A DNA stretch of 64,000 nucleotides from Simmondsia chinensis (taxonomy: Eukaryota; Streptophyta; Magnoliopsida; Caryophyllales; Simmondsiaceae), in the NCBI GenBank assembly GCA_018398585.1, contig JAGTTD010000013.1, positions 10,202,492-10,266,491 of the forward strand, written 5' to 3'. The stretch's first letter is position 1; every line of letters begins with the position of its first letter. Shown here in pieces: positions 23,127 through 34,014 of this stretch. The position numbers and the translations under genes were made by a program. The notes under the pieces were generated by a model. The model had not been told where the DNA came from, did no database searches, and saw only the letters and a program-made list of their open reading frames with translations.

Positions 23127-26100
23127 ATGAAAATGAGAGTGGGAGTAATAGGAGCTGGTATTATTGGTTTAGTGGCTGCTTACGAGCTTGCTAAAGCCGG
23201 GGCTCACGTTGTCCTCTATGAGAAGGAGCCTTCCTTGGGTGGCCATGCCAAGACTGTCCATTTCAATGGCCTTGGCCTCGATTTCGATCTCAACTTCATG
23301 GTCTTCAATCAGGTATGTCCATTTCTTTCCCTTCGCTTCATCGCCTTTGAGGAGGGGAAGTGATCTCAAATCTAAGATCTCATACTTGGGGATGGGAAGT
23401 CTTTATTAGTATACCAACCAGTTATACTCTATGATAGCATATGTTAATCTGCATTTTAAGTGCTATTACTTTTTTTTTTTTTTTTTAAAGAAATCGACCA
23501 CCCTAAGGCTTAATTTGGTGAGCGACAAGGTTTATTATTATTGACAATGTCCCTCATGTAAATGTTCATTAAACTTGTAACATAAATAGTGTATATATGT
23601 ACCTTATTTATTGTACTCATATTAATAAGAAAATCGTAAGCTCTTGAATTTGGAACGCATGATCTCTAGGTCAACAGGGGTCTAATATCATATGATATAT
23701 CAAGAAACTAATTATTCTAAAAGTTTGAATCAATGAGTAAAGTTTAAAAAATGGTTTATACTATAAGATTTGGCTGGAAAAATAATATTTGAGTCAATAA
23801 GTGAGAATATAACTATATTAACTGATTTTTCATTTTCTAACATTTTGAACTCTAAAGTTAAATTGGTTTGCAATTATCAAAATAATATATTGAATTTAAT
23901 TGAACTGCACATAGGGGTTAATGAGTCCAGTTGAGTCAAGCTGAGGACCTCATTGTTTTATCGAGTTCAAGTCTGGGTTGAATTCTTAATGGGTTTAGAA
24001 CATTTTAGTACCACTAAGTTCAATGAGATACTAGTGTGCTCAATTTTGCTTCCTAATATAAGTGATAAAAAATTTCTTCATAACAAATACCACCTAATTT
24101 TATGTGCGCTTTCAAAGAACCAACTTCATTTTCTATTTTTCAAAAATCAACATAACTTTCCTAAAATTTTCAATGTCATACCATAATATTAGCAACGTTA
24201 ACATCCATCGGTTTTGCTTACGTGGCTTTTGAAAAAAAAGAAGATAAAACAATTTTAAAACTTTTGAATTTACTTTTGAAATAATTCTAAATAATTAAAA
24301 AATACATTTAAAATATGTTAAAATAATTTTTATATTTTAAAAATATTTTTTTAAAAACTACGTAAGCAAAAACTAATGGATGTTAACGGCATTAACATCA
24401 TGGCCGGTCCTGACATTTCCGGAGCCTCAAGAGAAACTCTCAAAGGAAGCCCTTCATATACAACAAATTATAATAATTTTGACTATAAAATTTACTAATA
24501 TTAAGAATTGATACTTTAAAAACTACAACTTTCAAAAATTTGGGGTCCTTAAAATTCGAGGGCCTCAAGCAGGTGCTTGAATTGCTTGGGGTTATGTCTG
24601 GCCTTGATTAACATTATGTAATAACATAGATAAAGATTAAAAAATTAGAAAATATAAGTGATTTTTAAAATTGCAGCTAAAATTTTTGTAGATTTTAGTA
24701 AAAAAAAAAAACCTATAAATTATTTTCAAGCAAATAATCAACAGTAACCATAGTACAATTTGTGTAACAGAACATTGCTTAGCCCAGCCGTCTTAACGTT
24801 GGTCAGCCTGGTTCACTGTTGGTCAGTCAGAATAGGTGGTCCCGATAGATGTTTCGCTGGGTGGTCCCGATCTTGCAGGGTAGTCTTACTTTGCATTTGT
24901 CTAAATCACTGTTACGTTCTCTTAATAATGGCTAAATAAATTAAGAGAAATGTTTTCTAAATCCATTGATTCTATTAGGAAGTTCAGAACTATTAACAGT
25001 AGAGAGACTTAAAAAACTACCATTGATATTTGAAAATTAGCAGATTAGACTGTTCCAAATCAAGATTTTGACACTACTTACCCAATTGGATTATTTGATT
25101 TCAAAATGGCACTTTCATGCAAAACCAATAATGAATAAACCATGTCAATATATAAAGAATTTGAAACAGTTAAACTTTTATCAAATTCCTAATTCAAACA
25201 TACCTTTCGGAAGCATTTAATTATGGACATAATTATATCTTTGTCTAGAATTGATCTTGATCAACCAATATTAATGGCATTAAGAGATGCAACATGCTTA
25301 AGATTTTTTGACTCACTATTAGCAGTAGTTCAAACTAATCTTCATAATGGTCCAGCATATTTCAATTGTTATCCAAACTTTTCTGCAAACTTAGAAGATC
25401 CAACAATATTAATAGTCTTTCACTCAATATTCATATGCCAAATTTACTTTAAGTACAAAACTGGAAGAGTTTTGTCCCTATATGTCTTAAACAATCATAA
25501 TCAAAACAATCTCTTTCGATTAACCATACTAAACAAAATCATGAATTAAAATTGTCTCAAACTACAACAAATTTTACCAGTTTGATCAACCGAAAATTAT
25601 GATCAGTCAATCAATATTTGGATGTTGCATTTCTGTATTTCTATTAGTTATTTCTTCTAATATCAATAGTGTTGGGTGTTAAAAATGAGGCGTGGTTGGG
25701 TTCGGTATATCCTCCATACTTGGAAATCCATTCACGGCTCTAGGACTTGAGGCATCGACAAAGTACGAATAATCATTGTAGAATTCAAGAGGCCATAACT
25801 ACCCTTAGGGCTTTGTGGAAGTCTAGAAATGCTTTTGGGTTTAGAAGAAAAGAGTCTTTTCCAGATAGTATAATTGTTGAAGTTGATAAAATGCTTGTGG
25901 AATGGAGTCTTTGAAATCTTATGAGTTTGGAGTTTAAGACCTTGTTTTGCACTATCAGTTGCAAAACATTTAGGCAAAAGTCTAGGTGGGCACCTCTAGA
26001 TAGTACTTGGATCAAGGTTAATTTTGACGGATAAAAAAAGGGTAAACCGTTCAACTTGTGATTTCATAACCCTTGACGCTCAAGGAAGGGTACTAGACCA

Positions 26101-29100
26101 GGGGTTTACAATAATTGACAACACTCAAATCCTTTTGGTAAAGGCTTGGGTGGGGATTGAGAAATGTTTAGACATGGGGAAAAACAACCGTCATTTGAGT
26201 CATTCGTCGAGAGTTTTGAATGTCCCTAGCAAATAAGAACTATAATGGAAGATATTTGGGATCTATTATAACAATTTGTAGATTATAAGGTTTCTCACGT
26301 ATTTTATGAAGGCAATAAGGCAAGCAAATAGCTTAATTCTTGTGGCATTGTAACTGAAGAACTCAAGGCACTAAGGCAAGAGATTTGGACGGAATTTGAT
26401 CAAATAATTGTTCTTGAATCACCAGGCTTCTCTACCTTTCATTAGGCTAGCTAGAGTACCCCTAATTTTTTGGGTAAAATAAATAAAGGCTTTCCTCTAA
26501 CGCCCCCAACTTAAATACCGAATAGGCTTAAGTTAAACGGGCACTACATGGCCGTACTACAATGAAATCCCCCATCATAGTACGAAGCCCGAATCATTCC
26601 ATCACAATTTCCTCAAATTCCATAAATTTTTCCAAAATTCATAACATCAAATCCAAATACATCATACCAATGACTTAGTTCTAATAGTGCAGAAGCTCCA
26701 AATTTTAATACCTCAAATAGTCCATCATATTCTATTACGAACTTATTTAAATAGCTAAACTTCAAAATCAACAAAACGTTCAGAGCAACAAGTTGCTTTG
26801 CCGTCCTCGTCCCTCTATAACTGCCATGAGCCACTAATCTGGGAAAAAGAGAAATAAACGAATTGGGTGAGCAAACAACGCGCTCAGTAAGTATAACATG
26901 TTCCCTGCCCGGATCAGGCATATTATTAACACGGATAACCTTCCAATTAAAACCAGTAAAATCAATAATCTTCGAAAATCATTTTGGCTTCATAACTCAG
27001 TTCATTTCACAAAGCTTTTCGGTAAACTTACAGACGCATCTACGACCGGTATTATTCCCGCGACAGGGTCGTAATCGATGTTCGTATTTCTTATTCGAAC
27101 CGGTTTATTCGTACCGGTTCAAGTTGACAGATCCACTAGGATCAAAACATAGTATCTGTTAGTTCAGAAGAACTAACAGACATCGGAAACTACGTGCAGG
27201 TATTATTCCTGCGACAGGGTCGTAATCGACTTTCGTATTCCATAGTCGATAGACCTCGGAAGGTCAACGTAGTTATCTGTAAGCTCTATAAAACCTTTTC
27301 AAAGTCAAAACACAGGTTTACAATAATTTCCTTCGAAATTCACATATTCGTAAAAACTCCTTCGAAATCCATATATTCATAAAAACTCTTTCGAAATTTC
27401 ACATGTTAAATCAACGTATAGACCAATATAATTTAACTCATAAGAGTCTAAATCACAAAATCACATAAACACATATGCCCAATCCTATTTTATCAAAACA
27501 ATAAATCATTCAACATATAAATCTCACAAATCAAGTCATTTAAAGCAATTTTCGTACTTTATAAACAAGTAGAGGAAGTACTATACTTACCTTTACTAGC
27601 TTTTAACCCAAAAACCCAGTTCCTATAGTTGATTAGTTTTGAAATTGACGAGATAGCGTTACCGGCATGGTGGCCGATACTGTTCCGGCGAGGTGGCGGC
27701 ACCAGCGGGTCAGTCGGAGTCGTGCCGGCGAGGTGGCGGCACTGGTGAGGCGAGGAGAGAGAATCGTAGGTGGTGGAGAGAGAACCAAGAGGAGAGAGAG
27801 AGTGGTGTGGGTTGAGGTGTGAGGTTTGAGGGGTGGAGGTGTGGGGTATTAATAGACCTAGGGGAGGTCAGGCGGTACCGAGGTGGGGGGTGGCGGTACC
27901 GTGGTGGGTCAGGCGGGGTACCGGGTGGGTCAAGCGGTACTGAGGTGGGAGGCGGTATCGAGGTGGGGGTGGCGGTACCGTGGTGGGTCAAGCTCTACCG
28001 GGTGGGTCAGGCTGTACCAGGTGGGAGGCGGTACCCTGGTGGGTCAGGCGGTACCAGGTGGGTCAGGCGGTACCGGGTGGGAGGCGGTACCGAGGTGGGG
28101 GTGGACGTACCGGGTGGGTCAGGGTCGTACCGTGAGGTGGGAGGCGGTACCGTGGTGGTGGGGTTGTACCGCTCAGGTCAGGCGGTACCGTGTGGGTCAG
28201 GGTCGTACCGCGTGGGTCAGGTGGTACTATGAGGAGACAGTTGGGAGAGAGAAAGGGGACGCGCGAGAGAGAGAGAAGGAAGGAGACGGTAGGCGATAGT
28301 GGTGAGGCGAGGCGGTAGGCGGTAGGTGATGACGCGAGGTGGTGGCGGTAGGCGGTAATGGACAAAAAAGGGGAGGCGGTAATGGAGGGTGTACGGAAGA
28401 GAGAGAAAGAGAAACGTGAGAGGGGGGGGGGGGGGGGGGGGGTGCAGCACTTTTTAACTTTTATTTTATTTTATTTTTTTTCTTTTCCTTTTTCCTTTCC
28501 TTTTCAAATTTATTTGTTTATTTATTTTTATTTCGGATTCTAATCGAAGTAATAGCGAGTTTTAACCTAATTTAAATGCCTTAAATGTCAAATATTATAC
28601 TATCGAGTCTAATTTAATTTAAATACCCTTAGTTTCACATATTGTAATACCGAATTTAATTTAATTAAGTCGGGTATTACATTTCCTGCCTCCGCTTTCT
28701 CTCTCTGAAACAAATTGTTACCTTTGTTTGGCAACAAGGTAATATGGGGTAAAGGTAATAAGGGGTAAGACCTTGGCAAATATTTTTGAGGGGTAAGGTT
28801 GGGCATTTCCCCATTTTCTTTGTCCCTCAATTTTGGGAGCTAAAGAAGGTAGGGTAAATTTTTAAAAATATGGATCATTTTGTCCTTATTTGATACGAAC
28901 TCAGATCAAACCAAACTCAATCAACAGAATCTCAAGCAAAAATTGGGCTTACAGGGCAGTAATCGGCTGCCCTGTAGAGTGACATATATATATATTTATA
29001 GATGTGTGTAAGCTTCAACAATGGAGGATTTAAATTAAAGAAAGGGGAGAAGATATAGAGAGAGAATTTAAGGGAGGAGAAGAAGAACACACTTCACATA

Positions 29101-32100
29101 CACTCTTACCCTAACTAACTCCCACTTATATATAGAAGGAGAGGAAAAATATCTAGGAAAATATCTAAAGTTGACGTGGCAAGGACGAAGGCTCAAGATG
29201 TCTGCTGGTGCGGGTAGGCAAACTGCAGACGAGGGTTGGCCGGCTGAGGTCTTGGCTAATGTGGGCTAGAAGCCATGTCTGTACCCACCAGTGGAGAGCT
29301 TGGTGGGTGTAGCCGCGCCATGTTTGTATCAATGCCGCCCCCTTAGAGGATCCTCATTCTTGAGGATCGAAAGTAAGGAAACGGAATTAGAAGTCACGGA
29401 GAAACTCCTAAGTAGCGTTAGCAATACTTTAGCCATCCCACTGAACTAAAACTTGAGTAGCAGCAACATTAGGGCATTTGACCATTAGGCGATATAGTGG
29501 CAGGTTGAGGCGAAGAAATAGCTGGCAGCCACGTATCTGGCAATGGAGTTCTGGTGGCGGGAACAGAGAAGCATCGCTTTGAAAGAGAGACATGCACCAT
29601 GTGGTGTATGGCAGAGCGGGCAAGCAGATCAAACCGGCAAGCAACAATGCCTACTTGGTCCAGAATGCGGAAAGGGCCATAATAGCAGGGCGCTAGCTTG
29701 CGAAAGTGCCTAGTTTCCACACTCCATTGGCAGTAAGGCTGCAGCTTAAGCCATGCATAGTCGCCTATCTAGAGCTCTTTTTTAGCGCGATGACAATCAG
29801 CCAGCTGCTTCATGTATTCTGAGCACGGAAGAGATGATGGCGGAGGCGGCTGATAGTCTCTTCGCAAGCTATTAAACTGTGACCAACAGCGTCAACTGAG
29901 GACTCTCCTGGCAAATAAGGGAGATGAACTGGGGGTGGTTGACCATAGACGAGCTCAAAGGCTATGGCATGGGCAGAAGTTTGAAAGGTGGTGTTGTACC
30001 ATCATTCCGCTAGTGGAAGCCAACGAGTCCATAGGCGGGGTTGCTCGCTGACCATGCAGCGTAAGTAAGTCTCCAAACAGCAGTTCAGGACTTCTATTTG
30101 TCCATCTGATTGCAGGTGATGAATAATTTAGGTGAGTGCCTAGCCGTGAAAAGAGTTCTCTCAAGAAGATGCTGGTGAAGATCGGATCACGATAGCTTAT
30201 GATGGTTTCCAGCAAGCCGTGAAGGAGGTAGATTTGATCCAATAATACATTAGCAATGCTGATAACCGTGTATGGATGGGCAAGGGATATAAAATGAGCG
30301 TACTTGGTGAGGCGATCAACCACCCCCAAAATAACTAAGTGTCCCTCTAACGGTGATAAGCCTTCAATGAAGTCAAGGGATATGTTGCTCCACACAGATG
30401 TGGGAATGGGAAGGGGTTGCAAGAGGCTAGTTGGTGCCGCTGTCTCATATTTGTTTCTCTAAGAAACTGAGCATTGGTAGATGTAAGTAGCGATATCCTG
30501 GCGAAGACCCCTCCAGTAGAATAGTGGTCGAATACGGCGGTAAGTAGCATCAATTCTAGAATGTACGCCTTGAGTGAAATCATGAAGCCACGGGAGAATG
30601 TCTTAATGTAGGTTGGCATCATTGCCAATGACAAGTCGGCCGTTGTATCGCAAATGGCCTAGGGGCCAAGAGCAGCGGGGTTGAAAGATAGGTTCCACCA
30701 ACTTATCGGAATGATGCAGGACAACATAGGATCCTTGAACCAAGAGTCTGTCATTCTTTTAAGGAAGTCAGAAGATATGGAGGATAACGCCATGCATAGG
30801 ACTTTTATTCCCAAAAAGCGAGAGAGAGCGTCAGCCGCTCTGCTTTCTAACCCCTCTTGTAAATTATATCATGGTCAAGGCCAATTAGGCGAGAGAGCCA
30901 CAAATGTTGAAGGGTAGACGTCAAGTGCTACTTAAAGAGAAATTTGAGACTTTGCTGATCGATGCGAATGATGAAATGGCAGCCGGTGATGTACTGTTCC
31001 CATTCTCCTTTGCAAAGACCACAGTAAGAAATTTGCGCTCGTAGACCGATATACCCTGATGGCGTGGTGCAAGAGTGTGACTGATAAAGGCCAAGGGTCG
31101 GCCATCTTACATGAGGGCGGCGCCAATTCTAATACCAGAGGCATCAATCTCGATAATGAATGTCTTGGTAAATTCGGCAAGGGCAAGCACTAGTGCCAAT
31201 GTTAAGGCGTCTTTCAGGCAGTTGAAAGCGTTCCCGGCATCCAGATTCCAGATGAAGTTATCCTTCCGAAGAAGGTTGGTCAGCAGCTAAGCAATGACGC
31301 CATACTGAGCAATAAATCAGTGATAGTAACCGGACAGCCCTAAGAGCTAGAGAAGTTGCTTCAAGGTCTGAGGAGGTGGTCCATTGGCGATACCCTTGAT
31401 TTGTTGAGGTTTGGCAGAGACCCCATCACCAGAAATGAAATGCCCAAAATATTCAATGCGATAAGTACAAAACGTGCACTTGGCGCGATTGGCAGTTAAA
31501 TGATTGGTGCGAAGGACACTTAGAACTGTCTCTAGATGAGAGATATGAATAGACCAAGTACCTCTATACACGAGAATGTCATCGAAGAAGACAAGGATGA
31601 ATTGCACAAGATACGGACAGAAGATATCATTCATTAAACTCTTAAAGGTAGACGGAGCGTTTGACAATCCGAAAGGCATCACAGTAAATTCATAATGACC
31701 TGAGTGTGTATGGAAAGCCGTCTAGGGGATGTCATCAACCGCCATCCGGATCTACCAATAATCGGATTTAAGGTCTATTTTTAAGAAGAAGAAGGCGCCA
31801 CCAAATTCATGAAGTAATTCTTTGACAATTAGTATGAGTAACTTATCTTTAATAGTCATTTTGTTAAGGACCCAATAGTCAAGCTAGAGGAGCCAAGTCC
31901 CATCCTTCTTCATGACTAGCACCACAGGGGAAGCGAAAAGCGAGGTGCTATTTTGTATGATGCCAACTTGTAACATTTCTTTGATCAAGGAATAACTGAT
32001 GTCCTTCTGAAAAAGAGGATCGCGGTAAGGTCGGAGGGTGACAGGGTTGCTGACGCATTTTAGCAGAATCCTGTGATCAAAGAATGGGAGATAGAGGAAG

Positions 32101-33925
32101 TTCTATAGAAGCAGTAAAAACATTACCATAGCTGTTAAGAAGCTGTTGCAAGATGGTTGGTTTTCACTTATCTGACAAATCTGTATGTACTGCGAACAGA
32201 GAGGGGGAATTGGTGGTACTTGTGATTGATAAAGCGAAAAAGGACGTGGGTGTGAATAAGAGTGATGATAACTTGTTGTCATCAATGGAGTTCAGGGTTC
32301 GACAACGAATATCGTGAAGCGTATAACGGAGCCCATGAAGAGCAACTTCCATCAAAAAGCTGAGAAAAATTCCACGTAACTTTACCTAGGGTGCGCAGCC
32401 ACTGAATTCTCAAAACCTTGTCACAACAAAATAAGGGAATAAGGAGAATGTCAGAACAGAATGGCGCATCCAGTAGTTGCCAAGAAAAGTTGCGACAGAT
32501 ACTGGCACATAACACCTGTTTGTCATTAGCAACAGTGACCATGAGGCGAATGGCAGAGTCAATCAAATAACCCAACAGCGGTGCAAGATTGGCGACAAGG
32601 AAATTGTGCGTGCTGTCGCTATCGATTATAATACTGAGAGAGTGTTTTCAACACTGTCCCATGACCACATTGTCTAGCATTGGGTGATACCCTCCAATGC
32701 ATGTATAGGGATATGGTGAGCCGAAATCGGATCTGGGTCTAGATCTATATCTGGCGTCATTAGGTTTGTTAAGGTGTCTTCATCATCCTCCTTTAGCCAG
32801 AATAACCGTGTGCAATCACACATGGGGCATTAATGACCTGGCACGAAATGGTTGTGGCAATAAAAGCAAAGATTCCGGAGGTCATCTAGCTCTGCTAACG
32901 TTCAGCTAAGTTGGCAACAATAGACGCTGGGGAGGGCGAGGAGGTGGAGTGGCGAGAAGGGCCCTCCAAGGGCTTGGCGTGGGTAGAATTGGCACTAATC
33001 TCATTGAGCTATAGCCAGTTACTCTTTCCAAGTAAGCGCAATTGAACTCCTAATATTTGGCTAATACCACTATGTCATGTAATGATTGTGGCTTTTACAT
33101 GAGAATACCTCCCGATATGTCCTCACGTAGGCCCCCAATTGATCTTCTGTTGCTCTGTTAACCCACATTTTTTCACTAACGACTCAAATTTGCTCAAGTG
33201 CTGGCCAATGCTTCCCGTTTGGCACAGCTTCATGAGCTCCGTGAGCAAGTTATCTACTTCCACAAACCTAGCTCAAATTGGTGGTGCATAAACATCCCAA
33301 AGGGACTACAACATCCCGAGGCCATGATTCCTTAAAAGAATCACGCCATTCTTGGGCATCCCCTTCCAATGCTACACTCGCCAGCATTACTTTTAACTCA
33401 TCCAGTGTTCTATCAATAATGAAGTATCTCTCACAGCGATGTAACCAGCCATCCACGCCTCTACCACTAAACCTTGGAAATTCGATCTTAGTGAATTGAG
33501 TTGGGGCCTAATAGTTACCTCTCGCATTAGCCAGAAAGACCATCCCTGCATCTCCCACTCAAGGAGAAGGTGAAGCTGTGGGTGTGGGAGCTAGTGGTTG
33601 GACACGATCATTCACTAGGTGAGCAAGACCTGCCACTTGCACTGATATTCCATTAACGACCTCCCGAAGTTCTTCCCAGAGATCACTAAATGATCTCTCT
33701 AGTGCAGTATGGTACTGATCGTTGGATTCCTCGATTTCCCTCAGGGTCACTTTCGATCTTGTTCCTTCTGCCATGGCTGCTCGCCGATCAAGCCGGCAAA
33801 TTCGGGCCAAGGAAGGAGTGCTTTGATACCAATTGATACGAAACTCAGATCAAACCAAGCTCAACTAGTGGAATCTCAAGCAATAATTGGGTCTACGAGG
33901 CAGTAATCGACTGCCCCGTTGAGTG

Positions 33926-34014
<89 letters not shown>

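Larger units (their letters stand above)
26498..28681. mobile_element. 2.2-kb solo LTR
   Basis: The left end TCTAACGCCCCC and right end CGGGTATTACA correspond to the TGTAACxCCC...GGGTxTTACA ends of many plant Ty3/gypsy LTRs, with the left TG mutated to TC. The 5-bp target duplication TTTCC is perfect (26493-26497 and 28682-28686). No gag, pol, PBS or second LTR is present, so it looks like an LTR left after recombination. It contains an internal duplication, a GC-rich minisatellite and a long G run. Orientation was not settled. Confidence 0.75.

Noticed and set aside
27819..28299. Long overlapping plus-strand frames of 137-138 codons rich in Gly, Arg and Val
   Set aside because: They are translations of the GGTACC minisatellite in two phases; repetition with few T residues opens frames on its own.
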